This document shows positions 22,278-29,585 of a stretch of DNA of 41,101 nucleotides, piece after piece (the stretch's first letter is position 1; every line of letters starts with the position of its first letter). Both the position numbers and the translations under genes were made by a program. The notes beneath the pieces are model-generated. The model was not told the DNA's origin, ran no database searches, and saw only the letters and a program-made list of their open reading frames with translations. This DNA is from a virus. The DNA lies in the IMG/VR virus record IMGVR_UViG_3300032326_000166, positions 1-41,101 of that record. The stretch is one strand, 5' to 3'.

Positions 22278-23282
22278 TTATTTGATCTGTGTCCAGACAC
22301 GTTCACGGATCTGTTTTGTTAAACTGTCTGGTAATGCCACATAGTCTAAGTCTGCGGCATCTTTCTTACCATTCTTAAATGCCCAGTCAAAGAACTTTAG
22401 TACTTCATCGCTAGTGGCTTTGTTAGCAGGATTCTTATACATGATGATAAAACTTGCCGAACTTACTGGCCAAGCATTAGGGTTCTTTTGATCTACAATA
22501 CTTAATCCCATACCTGGTACACTGAACCAATCAGCACCATCTGCGGCTGCGGCAAATGTTACGTCATCTGGACTGACCCATCGTCCTGCTTTGTTTTGTA
22601 GTTGTAGAAATGTCATGTTGTTCTTTTTAACATAAGCATACTCTACATAACCAATCGAACCCTTGATTCTGTTCACATTGGCTGCAACACCTTCGTTGCC
22701 CTTGCCACCTACTGAACTAGCTGCCGGCCATTTAACTGCTGCGCCACGACCCACACGCTGTAGCCACTCAGGGCTTACGGTAGCAAGATAGTCTGTCCAG
22801 TTGAATGTTGTTCCACTACCATCAGCACGATGTACTACTGTGATTGCTTCATTAGGTAAATTCTTACCTGGATTCAATGCTGTTAATTTAGGATCATTCC
22901 ACTTGGAAATATTGCCCATAAACACTTCGGCCATAACTGGTCCTGTAATGCGTAGTTCACCTGGCTTAAAACCATCTAAGTTGACTACAGGCACTGTTCC
23001 ACCGATGATAGCAGGGAATTGAACCTGTCCCATCTTGTCTAAGTTCTCTCCGCTTACTGGTGCGTCTGTGGCACCAAAGTCCACTGTCTTGGCATTGATT
23101 TGACGGATACCACCTGATGATCCAATACTTTGATAGTTCATGCCTGTGCCTGTGGCTTTTTTGTAGGCTTCAGCCCACTTGGCATAGATTGGGAATGGGA
23201 AGGTAGCACCTGCCCCTGTGATGTCTGCGGCTTGTGCTGAAATTGACACAGCAGCCAATAAAATTGTTAGTAGTTTTTTCAC
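22278..23282 (-). CDS. pstS: Periplasmic phosphate-binding protein
   Basis: 334 residues from a GTG start with strong SD AAGGAG. Signal peptide MKKLLTILLAAVSISAQA ends at A-D. Typical PstS segments follow: GAGATFPFPIYAKWAEAY, SIGSSGGIRQI (phosphate loop), DFGATDAPVS, RADGSGTT and GKGNEGV. All phosphate-contact motifs look intact and length equals cellular PstS, so it should feed the host Pst transporter under phosphate starvation, as known for marine cyanophages. The close match to proteobacterial PstS suggests a Gram-negative host. It stands alone with its own Pho-box promoter and terminator. Confidence 0.97.
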   Translation of the reverse strand: MKKLLTILLAAVSISAQAADITGAGATFPFPIYAKWAEAYKKATGTGMNYQSIGSSGGIRQINAKTVDFGATDAPVSGENLDKMGQVQFPAIIGGTVPVVNLDGFKPGELRITGPVMAEVFMGNISKWNDPKLTALNPGKNLPNEAITVVHRADGSGTTFNWTDYLATVSPEWLQRVGRGAAVKWPAASSVGGKGNEGVAANVNRIKGSIGYVEYAYVKKNNMTFLQLQNKAGRWVSPDDVTFAAAADGADWFSVPGMGLSIVDQKNPNAWPVSSASFIIMYKNPANKATSDEVLKFFDWAFKNGKKDAADLDYVALPDSLTKQIRERVWTQIK

Positions 23283-23315
23283 GTAAGTCTCCTTGTGTGT
23301 TAGTTCTTACACAAT

Positions 23316-23350
23316 TATTTAAACACAAAGAGATTACAATAAGATTACAA
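23316..23350 (-). promoter_or_regulatory. Pho box and -10 of pstS
   Basis: Minus strand TTGTAAT-CTTA-TTGTAAT (23350-23333) has the 7-4-7 layout of a PhoB site (CTGTCAT-N4-CTGTCAT). A -10-like TAAATA (23321-23316) starts 11 nt later, as in PhoB-dependent promoters lacking a -35. The same bases contain a late-type TTTAAATA. Confidence 0.7.
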
Positions 23351-23352
23351 AA

Positions 23353-23772
23353 TTAAAAACTATTATTGAACCAGCCTATCTTCTTGCCTTGAGCAATACG
23401 CTTGTCATATTCTTCCAGACTGCTGGGATAGCGCCATGCCCATACAGCAACCATGGCCATAAAGATGCCTGTGTAAATAACACCTTTAATTGGCACACTG
23501 CCAAAGTACATTATTGCTAGACTAACACTCATACTGGCCAACATAAAGAACTTTAGTTTCAAAGGAAACACACGCTTCTGTCCCCAGTTGGTTATAAAAG
23601 GACCAAACGTTTTATGATTCATAATCCATGCGTGCATACGGGGACTGCTTTTGGCAAAGCAATAGGCCGCAAACACCACAAAAGGACTATAGGGGATGCC
23701 AGGTGTGACAACCCCTATATAGGCAAAACCTAAACTAATAAAACCTAAGATTTTCCAAAAAAACTGTTTCAA
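23353..23772 (-). CDS. DUF454 (YbaN-like) inner-membrane protein
   Basis: 139 residues from TTG at 23772, which overlaps the HNH stop (TTGA) and sits 8 nt from SD GGAG; an upstream TTG at 23790 is the other option. ILGFISLGFAYIGVVTPGIP, then FVVFAAYCFAKSSPRMHAWI and FGPFI are the DUF454 hallmarks (G-x-x-x-P-G-[IL]-P, A-x-x-C-F-A-[RK]-S-S-P-R). Two more membrane segments follow near residues 80-115. Cellular members are widespread with no settled function. A copy on a phage is unusual. Confidence 0.85.
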   Translation of the reverse strand: MKQFFWKILGFISLGFAYIGVVTPGIPYSPFVVFAAYCFAKSSPRMHAWIMNHKTFGPFITNWGQKRVFPLKLKFFMLASMSVSLAIMYFGSVPIKGVIYTGIFMAMVAVWAWRYPSSLEEYDKRIAQGKKIGWFNNSF

Positions 23773-24281
23773 GCTAAGTACTCCAACCAACTTTCGTGTT
23801 TGACGTTGAATGGCAACTTCTTACGCTTGTTGACCAGTTCATAGAAGTCTGGCTTGTATGGCTTGTATCTAGGCTTCATCTTGGTACTTGCGCCTTTGTT
23901 GGCGTTACAAGTTCCGCAAGCCGTAACAGTATTATCAAAGGTAGTTTTACCGCCTTTGCTGGTGGGCATAACGTGGTCCAACGTACAGTCTTTCTTCTGT
24001 AAGTGTTTTTCACAGTAGGCACAGATGTACGAGTCACGGAGATACACGTTGCTTCTAGAGAATCTAACAGTAGTCTTGGCCTTCATGTAGTCTTTCAACA
24101 TGATGATGCTAGGCACAGGAGTTTCCCAATTAGCACTGTGTACGATCCAATCGTCGTGCCAAGCTAGTACATGGGCCTTATCTAAGACCATGTATCTAAT
24201 GGCTTCCTGCCAGTCTACTGTAGAAATTGGCAGAAAGCTGACTGGTGCGCCATCGGCGTTGAGTACGAGCGTGTCTGACAT
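23769..24281 (-). CDS. HNH endonuclease
   Basis: 170 residues. A ~70-residue N-terminal domain (MSDTLVLNADGAPVSFLPIS) of the type often fused to HNH modules precedes VYLRDSYICAYCEKHL (first C-x-x-C). LDHVMPTSKGGKTTFDN carries the catalytic D-H and N, and TACGTCNANKG the second C-x-x-C. All zinc and catalytic residues are present. It may be a homing-type or packaging-linked nuclease. It has a sigma-70 promoter and an SD GGAT. Confidence 0.92.
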   Translation of the reverse strand: MSDTLVLNADGAPVSFLPISTVDWQEAIRYMVLDKAHVLAWHDDWIVHSANWETPVPSIIMLKDYMKAKTTVRFSRSNVYLRDSYICAYCEKHLQKKDCTLDHVMPTSKGGKTTFDNTVTACGTCNANKGASTKMKPRYKPYKPDFYELVNKRKKLPFNVKHESWLEYLA

Positions 24282-24314
24282 TTTGAATATCCATTAAGTT
24301 GTTGCGAATACTGT

Positions 24315-24343
24315 ATTATACAGTCTTCTTTGTATTTAATCAA
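24315..24343 (-). promoter_or_regulatory. Sigma-70 promoter for HNH gene
   Basis: TTGATT (24343-24338), 17 nt, TATAAT (24320-24315) on the minus strand, overlapping the end of the AlgH-like gene. Leader about 27 nt. Confidence 0.8.
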
Positions 24344-24884
24344 GTATTGATTGTGCGAATTCGGATCCTGAATGCTCAATTGCTTCGGTCCATTGTGTTT
24401 GGCTGTCCAAACCAAATACTATTTCATGATTGGCTGTAGCTATTAGCCAACTGCTGTCGTGTCTATAGGGAGGATTACCCTGTAGTTCATTTTCCAATTG
24501 GCCGGCTGTCCAACCGCACAGCCCTACAAACATACGCCAACGTTTTGGCACATTTCCCATGGCCAAATTGGTTAATATATCAGCACTTGAACTCAAACTG
24601 AAATGCTCATTCACTCTCAGTGTATTACTACAACTCCATTCACTGCTATGTAGCATAGTTAATGCTTTAACATTAACCGGGCCGCCCACATGAACAAAGC
24701 CTTTGACGTCTAAGTTAACATTGTGCTGACTAGCAAACTCTGATATAGACATTTGGCTAGGCTTGTTAAGCACTAATCCCACTGCTCCGCGGGCATGGTG
24801 TTCTGTTAAAAATATAGTAGATTTTTCCCAGAAGCTGCCACGTACTTTAGGAGGCGCGATTAATAAATTACCTGTTAGGTTCAT
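24336..24884 (-). CDS. UPF0301 / YqgE-AlgH family protein
   Basis: 182 residues, full family length. MNLTGNLLIAPPKVRGSFWE matches the family start (N-x-F-L-I-A-x-P), followed by GAVGLVLNKPS, VHVGGPV, RMFVGLCGWTAGQLENEL and WLIA, all diagnostic. Cellular homologues are conserved across proteobacteria; AlgH was linked to alginate regulation but its biochemistry is unclear. The start codon has a late box 4 nt before it and no SD. Probably acquired from a host. Confidence 0.93.
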   Translation of the reverse strand: MNLTGNLLIAPPKVRGSFWEKSTIFLTEHHARGAVGLVLNKPSQMSISEFASQHNVNLDVKGFVHVGGPVNVKALTMLHSSEWSCSNTLRVNEHFSLSSSADILTNLAMGNVPKRWRMFVGLCGWTAGQLENELQGNPPYRHDSSWLIATANHEIVFGLDSQTQWTEAIEHSGSEFAQSILD

Positions 24885-24888
24885 GAAA

Positions 24889-24896
24889 TATTTAAC
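24889..24896 (-). promoter_or_regulatory. Late promoter box abutting AlgH-like start
   Basis: GTTAAATA on the minus strand, gap TTTC (4 nt), then ATG 24884. Confidence 0.55.
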
Positions 24897-24904
24897 TTTT
24901 TAGT

Positions 24905-26314
24905 TTAAGCAGAGAACACACTCTGACCTTTTACTTCGCCGCCTCTTGCTAGCAGTTTATCTCTATAACTGATAGAGCTTCTGCCTTTGTATGCGGCATC
25001 AATGTTAGAAGTAAAATTAACAATGTTCTTTGGAACACTTGGTAGTACAGTCGTCGCTGCGTTTGCTATCTGGTTAAGTCGAACAATAGGCAGACTACTT
25101 AATCTACTAGCGCCTCTTCCTGTAGGACCTGTAACAGGCTCAAACTGGAATGGTGCTTCGACTACACTCATTACTGTGTCGCCCCAAGTTCCCTTGTTAA
25201 CACGATTTAAAATAGCAGCCATTACCCAACCAAGTCCTTCGACTGATCCTTCTTCAGCGCCTGTAACTTTAATTAAAGCTGTCCATTCTTCGTCAGACAT
25301 CTTTCTACCGAGATATTTTTCAGCAGACTTTCTTGCTTCTTGAACCTTAGGATCATCACTCTTTAACAACTCGCCAACATCACCAGTTCCAGAACTAGCT
25401 AGTCTGCTTGGTTTCACATCAGCGGTAGTACTCTTTGTTATCTTCTTGGCCACTTCTGGTTTAGACTTTAATATCGCATTTAGTTTTCCAACTGTTTCAG
25501 GTCCAGGATCGCCATCAACTGTTAAGTTGTTGTCACGTTGAAACTTTTCAACGGCTGCTCGTGTCTCTGGACCACGGATACCGTCTGCTCCATGTTTAGG
25601 CAACGGATAACCCAGTGCCATTAGTGCCTGTTGTACATCTCTAACGGCAGGACTACGGCGACTAGTTGGTACATCTAATACTAGAGCAGTTGGACTAGCA
25701 CCTTGACCCTGTTTGTCTTTAGTTGCTGGGGCGCCAGGTGTAGCACCAGCAGGACCGAGTGTGATACCAGCTTTGGCTTTAACTTGGTTAGCAACATCTT
25801 TATACACGCCCATTGTGGCATGAACACCGTCTGTTAATGGTTTGCCATTAATATCAATAATTTCAACATCGATAGCAGCTTTGATAGCATCTCTAACTTC
25901 TTCTTGATAGTCGCCGCCGTAATATTTGGCTAGGCCTGCACCGCGTCCAGGGCCGTTTGGAAACAGCATAAAAATTACAGTGGCGCCTTGCGCCTGTACT
26001 TTGTTAACTACATTGGCAACATTGGCAGCAATATCTTTAGCTGGTCTTAAAGGTCTTTTACCTTGGCTGTCCATATGAGCACGAGCAGCATTAGCGGTGT
26101 CATTTGCGCCTTGCGAAACCAATACTGTAGCACCCTTTGGCACTTTAGCAATATTTGCCAACATGGCGCTATCAGTACTACTTCTACCGCCTATGGCTAA
26201 GTTAGTCCAATCTTTGCCACCTGCTGTAGCCACAGCTACAGCATGACTGTCACCTATAGTATAAAACTTAGCAGCGTCTTCTTTAAGAACTACCTTGAAT
26301 TCGTTGAATCTCAT
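24905..26314 (-). CDS. Three-domain hydrolase: SGNH esterase + peptidoglycan-binding + SleB-type cell-wall hydrolase
   Basis: 469 residues. Leader MRFNEFKVVLKE-D with an L-K-E site. Residues 16-~185: SGNH hydrolase with YTIGDSHAVAV (block I), AIGGRSS (II), VSQGANDTAN (III) and TDGVHATMG (V, D-x-x-H). Residues ~215-285: PG_binding_1 (SPAVRDVQQALMALGYPLPK, GPETRAAVEKFQRDN). Residues ~335-440: SleB/Hydrolase_2-like (WTALIKVTGAEEGSVEGLGW, AILNRV, FQFEP), with the probable catalytic Glu in GAEEGS. It could deacetylate and cut peptidoglycan. The leader suggests packaging or virion association. ATGA overlap with the upstream small gene. Confidence 0.87.
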   Translation of the reverse strand: MRFNEFKVVLKEDAAKFYTIGDSHAVAVATAGGKDWTNLAIGGRSSTDSAMLANIAKVPKGATVLVSQGANDTANAARAHMDSQGKRPLRPAKDIAANVANVVNKVQAQGATVIFMLFPNGPGRGAGLAKYYGGDYQEEVRDAIKAAIDVEIIDINGKPLTDGVHATMGVYKDVANQVKAKAGITLGPAGATPGAPATKDKQGQGASPTALVLDVPTSRRSPAVRDVQQALMALGYPLPKHGADGIRGPETRAAVEKFQRDNNLTVDGDPGPETVGKLNAILKSKPEVAKKITKSTTADVKPSRLASSGTGDVGELLKSDDPKVQEARKSAEKYLGRKMSDEEWTALIKVTGAEEGSVEGLGWVMAAILNRVNKGTWGDTVMSVVEAPFQFEPVTGPTGRGASRLSSLPIVRLNQIANAATTVLPSVPKNIVNFTSNIDAAYKGRSSISYRDKLLARGGEVKGQSVFSA

Positions 26315-26562
26315 TGGCCTTTCCTTGTGCCGTAATCTGGCAAAGGTCCACCGTAGGCTTTCCCTTTAATCTTTTTGCCGCCAACAGTAATGCGGACACT
26401 GCTTTTGCCATGTCCTATCAAATGGCTTTTGTTGCCTTCGCGGGATCTCCAGCCTTGGCTTTTACAGCTGGCAAGATTGCTAGCACCTAAATCTGCGTTA
26501 GATCTAGCACTTTTACATAGTTCTTCGCTGGCTTTTTCTGTTATTATATCACGGACTTTCAT
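26311..26562 (-). CDS. Small basic protein with capsid-targeting-like leader
   Basis: 83 residues. MKVRDIITE-K fits the leader pattern (I-T-E cut site). The remainder is basic and Gly/Lys/Ser-rich (KSQGWRSREGNKSHLIGHGK, GGKKIKGKAYGG) with two Cys, suggesting a DNA-binding internal protein, much as T4 internal proteins are small and basic. No family match. Late box 5 nt before the ATG; its stop overlaps the three-domain hydrolase start. Confidence 0.8.
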   Translation of the reverse strand: MKVRDIITEKASEELCKSARSNADLGASNLASCKSQGWRSREGNKSHLIGHGKSSVRITVGGKKIKGKAYGGPLPDYGTRKGQ

Positions 26563-26567
26563 GTATG

Positions 26568-26575
26568 TATTTATT
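26568..26575 (-). promoter_or_regulatory. Late promoter box abutting start
   Basis: AATAAATA on the minus strand with CATAC (5 nt) before ATG 26562; it overlaps the stop of the epimerase gene. Confidence 0.6.
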
Positions 26576-27395
26576 AGCTTTCAAGATCAAGCCATTCATA
26601 TACATTTAGCCAAGGCCGTTTACCTATAGTTTCTTTTAGATGTTTAAGATCCGCACAGGTTTTGCTACGAAAACGTTGTAGTTCTTGTTGCGGAACTGGC
26701 TCATATTCAAGCTCTACACCTTCTTGTTCCGCGATGTATTCGGCAATATCTAGAAACGAGTGCGGGAGTCCGCTACCCACATTCCAGATGCCGCTACCAT
26801 TAACAGTGGTCATAAAGTCCGTGTGTAGTTTACATACATCGCCCACCCATGTCCAATCTCTGTAGACATGTTCGGCATTTTCCCATACAGTGATCTTGCC
26901 TTCTTTACGTGCTTGTTGGCGCCACTTGTAGATAGCATTGGCACGACGGCCGCGTAGGTGCATCCACTTGCCGTAGACATTGAAGTAACGAAAGCCCTGG
27001 ACCATGATAGTGGGCTGTTGCTGAAATACCCAGCGGTCAAATAGATACTTGCTCCAAGCATACGGAGTTTGTGGATGACAAGGAGCAAACTCACTAAAGT
27101 CTTTGGTTTGTCCGTAGACTGTGCTACTGCTGGCATACTGTAAGTTTACACCATTGTACTGACAGGCAGTGAATAGCTCTTGACTGAATTCAAAGTTTTG
27201 TTTTAGTACAAGGTCAACGTCTGTATTGGAAACGTCTGCTATTGCTCCAAGATGTACAACCCAGTCGTAAGGTTTGACATCAGGAAAGTCGTTGTGAATC
27301 CATTCCCATCCTGTTACATCATGTCCTTGCTGATGTAACCAACTCATCATGTTGCGGCCAATAAATCCTTCATGGCCCGTTACTAAGATTTTCAT
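26574..27395 (-). CDS. NAD-dependent epimerase (HldD-like short-chain family)
   Basis: 273 residues, extended SDR. MKILVTGHEGFIGRNM gives the G-x-x-G-x-x-G dinucleotide site, VVHLGAIADVSNTD the second motif, YASSSTVYG the catalytic Ser, and YAWSKYLFD the Y-x-x-x-K pair. RYFNVYGKWM and RDWTWVGDV match ADP-heptose 6-epimerase-type enzymes. It would remodel a nucleotide sugar, perhaps changing LPS during infection. Its ATG overlaps the methyltransferase stop (ATGA). Substrate is inferred. Confidence 0.9.
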   Translation of the reverse strand: MKILVTGHEGFIGRNMMSWLHQQGHDVTGWEWIHNDFPDVKPYDWVVHLGAIADVSNTDVDLVLKQNFEFSQELFTACQYNGVNLQYASSSTVYGQTKDFSEFAPCHPQTPYAWSKYLFDRWVFQQQPTIMVQGFRYFNVYGKWMHLRGRRANAIYKWRQQARKEGKITVWENAEHVYRDWTWVGDVCKLHTDFMTTVNGSGIWNVGSGLPHSFLDIAEYIAEQEGVELEYEPVPQQELQRFRSKTCADLKHLKETIGKRPWLNVYEWLDLES

Positions 27396-28303
27396 ACTGT
27401 TGTAAACAATGCTTTAGGTAGTGCTACCTTTTTTACTTTCGGTTGTTTGATCGCAGGTGTAGGCGTGTAATTCATAATAAGAATTTCTGTGCCTTTGCTT
27501 TTAGTTTTGTAATCTTTGTTGTTGCCGCTTCTAGTTGCGGCACTGCGATAGACACTTTGTCTATGCCAAGTAAACTTATCTTCTGGATAGAATACTTTTA
27601 GGTCATCAAAGTCGTAATAGCTAAGAGCAAACTTGCCTTTGATATTGGCCAGTGTGTTGGCTAGTTCCTCGTGCTTCTCTCTAGGAAAGTCTTTACTGTA
27701 ATAGAACTCCATATTGTAGTAAGGAGGATCAACATAAAAGAATGTGTCAGGACTGTCATACTTCTTAATCAGGTCAATACAGTCCATTTGTTCAACACCT
27801 GTAATCTCTTTAAGTCTATCTGTAATAGTGTCGTTGGCTAACTTCTTACGTAGTGTATCGTACTTGCTGGGATACTTGCCTCCAGCTTTAGTTTCGGTAA
27901 AGTAAGGAACATTAGTTGTGCTTAGTGGTGTACCTGCGAACACTTGTGTTTGTAGATACAAATACTTTACAGCCAAGTCGATGTCACCTAGTGTAACCTT
28001 AGTCCAATCCAATTGACCAAACAGTTCCTGTTGGTATTGTCGATACAATGCGACATCACTCTTAGGCGTAGCAGTCATCTTGGCCAGTACTGCCGCAGGG
28101 TCTGTTCTTAAACATTCGTAAACATTAGCCAACAGGGGATTAAAGTCATTATAGACTCTAGTTGTAGCTGTTGCTACTTTTGGACTCTTTACACTGACCC
28201 ATCCTGCTCCACCAAACACTTCAACAAACGTGCCGAACTGATGTGGGAACAATGGATCCATCCAACCTACATGATGCGCTTTGCCGCCGATATATGGAAA
28301 CAT
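27392..28303 (-). CDS. D12-class N6-adenine DNA methyltransferase
   Basis: 303 residues. PYIGGK at the N-terminus and FVEVFGGAGWVS (residues ~26-37) form the SAM site; FFYVDPPYYN is the catalytic D-P-P-Y motif, in Dam-class order. SYYDFDDL and the C-terminal KGTEILIMNY fit Dam-family ends. A basic tail (KQPKVKKVALPKALF) is extra. It lies 9 nt after a PD-(D/E)XK gene, so it may be the modification half of a restriction-modification pair, or protect phage DNA from host enzymes. Recognition sequence cannot be read. Confidence 0.94.
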   Translation of the reverse strand: MFPYIGGKAHHVGWMDPLFPHQFGTFVEVFGGAGWVSVKSPKVATATTRVYNDFNPLLANVYECLRTDPAAVLAKMTATPKSDVALYRQYQQELFGQLDWTKVTLGDIDLAVKYLYLQTQVFAGTPLSTTNVPYFTETKAGGKYPSKYDTLRKKLANDTITDRLKEITGVEQMDCIDLIKKYDSPDTFFYVDPPYYNMEFYYSKDFPREKHEELANTLANIKGKFALSYYDFDDLKVFYPEDKFTWHRQSVYRSAATRSGNNKDYKTKSKGTEILIMNYTPTPAIKQPKVKKVALPKALFTTV

Positions 28304-28312
28304 AATTTTGCC

Positions 28313-29149
28313 TTATTTAATAAATGCGTTGCCTATAAAAACATTGAAGCAGGCTGTAGCGCCTCCTTGACAGATGTTCTTCCAAGTTACACTAAATCGA
28401 ATTACATCCTTACCATTAGCATTGTAAAACTTAATACTCTGACCCGATGCCGCAATCTTGGCGATTGTTCTATCCATGTCAGCAAAGTTGTAAAACTCAA
28501 CAGTTTGATAATCAGTTTCGAAATGTTGTACTACACAGTAGGATATATCTTGCTTAGGTGTTTCAGCACCTGTTACATTTAGAATACGTCCCACTAAACT
28601 ATTTACTTCTGTAAGATAGTTGTTCAATTCTTTAGCCGCATATTGTGCGTAGGCTGTTTGGCCGGGCTTAGTGATGTTGGCTATTTGAGTATGTACATCG
28701 CCTTTTCTTGGAAACTTCCTAAGCTCAGTACAATAGTCTGTAGCGGTCTTAAGTTTGCGTCCAATTAAGGATTCTATAAGTGAGTAGCGTTGTAGCTTGT
28801 AAGACTCTTCAAACTCTAGATAAGGCAGTATGTTTTTAGACACACTTTTATAAAAAGTCTTGGCTCCAAGGTTCTTGGCTGTGCCACTACCGCCAGTCTT
28901 ACTCATCTTGAGTTCAACTCGTTCTTTACGACCACTAGCCAATATCACATGAACATCGCCAGGGTCTTTGTAGTTATTGCCACCGCTCCATTCAGCACGG
29001 ACTAGCGGATCGTTAGGATTGTCTGCGGCTATCTTATTTCGAATGCCGTCGACAATCTGTTGTATGTGTACAGATACTGGCAGACCATTAAGTCCATCAG
29101 TAACTGCTAGTTCGGCTTCTTCAGCCCAGTCTCTTTCGTGTTTGCCCAT
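28313..29149 (-). CDS. Putative restriction endonuclease-like PD-(D/E)XK protein
   Basis: 278 residues. Around residues 60-81: Y-K-D-P-G-D65, thirteen residues, then V-E79-L-K81, a classic P-D-(x)n-E-x-K nuclease core with a beta hairpin between. Upstream helices contain a conserved-looking E53-W-S-G-G. The C-terminal 200 residues match nothing known to me, as expected for restriction enzymes. It is followed at 9 nt by the D12 methyltransferase. A consensus promoter sits 7 nt before its ATG. The nuclease core is visible; restriction activity is inferred from the pairing. Confidence 0.78.
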   Translation of the reverse strand: MGKHERDWAEEAELAVTDGLNGLPVSVHIQQIVDGIRNKIAADNPNDPLVRAEWSGGNNYKDPGDVHVILASGRKERVELKMSKTGGSGTAKNLGAKTFYKSVSKNILPYLEFEESYKLQRYSLIESLIGRKLKTATDYCTELRKFPRKGDVHTQIANITKPGQTAYAQYAAKELNNYLTEVNSLVGRILNVTGAETPKQDISYCVVQHFETDYQTVEFYNFADMDRTIAKIAASGQSIKFYNANGKDVIRFSVTWKNICQGGATACFNVFIGNAFIK

Positions 29150-29156
29150 AGTAACT

Positions 29157-29184
29157 ATTATACAATAAATTTGTAATTTGTCAA
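29157..29184 (-). promoter_or_regulatory. Sigma-70 promoter, leaderless, for PD-(D/E)XK and methyltransferase genes
   Basis: TTGACA (29184-29179), 16-nt spacer, TATAAT (29162-29157) on the minus strand; 7 nt then ATG 29149. No SD. Confidence 0.82.
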
Positions 29185-29585
29185 CTATCTGCTTCTACAA
29201 GATAAGTCTGCGTTAGCTTTTCAATGTCATGTTCAAACAACTTGGTAACACCTTCAGGTATGACAATGTCAAGCCCTAGTCCTTTAATTGTAGCTTCTAC
29301 TTCGGTAAACAATTCAGTATAGGAAAGATTCTTTACCCATTCGGTATAACCTCTTGTGCGGCCAGCCATGTTGTGTCTAAATTTAATTTTAAGCAGTCTT
29401 TCTAGTTCACGTACTTCTTGTTCAGTACCAACCCACACTTGTTCAAAACGTTCTTCATATGTTGGACCATATGTGTTTTGATATGTACCAAGTCGGCTAC
29501 CAATATGTTTAAGAGCACTGATGCCAATCTTATAGGCAGTATTGCCTAAAGGACTGCCTTTAATATAAAATACGTAGTCTATCAT
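29181..29585 (-). CDS. GIY-YIG / T5orf172-like protein
   Basis: 134 residues from ATG 29585 (TGATG overlap with the ParB-like stop); a GTG one codon earlier is possible. YVFYIKGSPLGNTAYKIGIS holds the spaced Y-x-x-Y-I and Y-K-I-G motifs of the MUG113/T5orf172 branch, with SRLGTYQNT carrying the Arg and LERLLKIKF and TEWV the later helix and Glu. These are DNA-binding or nicking modules in phages. Co-transcribed with the ParB-like gene. Confidence 0.82.
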   Translation of the reverse strand: MIDYVFYIKGSPLGNTAYKIGISALKHIGSRLGTYQNTYGPTYEERFEQVWVGTEQEVRELERLLKIKFRHNMAGRTRGYTEWVKNLSYTELFTEVEATIKGLGLDIVIPEGVTKLFEHDIEKLTQTYLVEADS

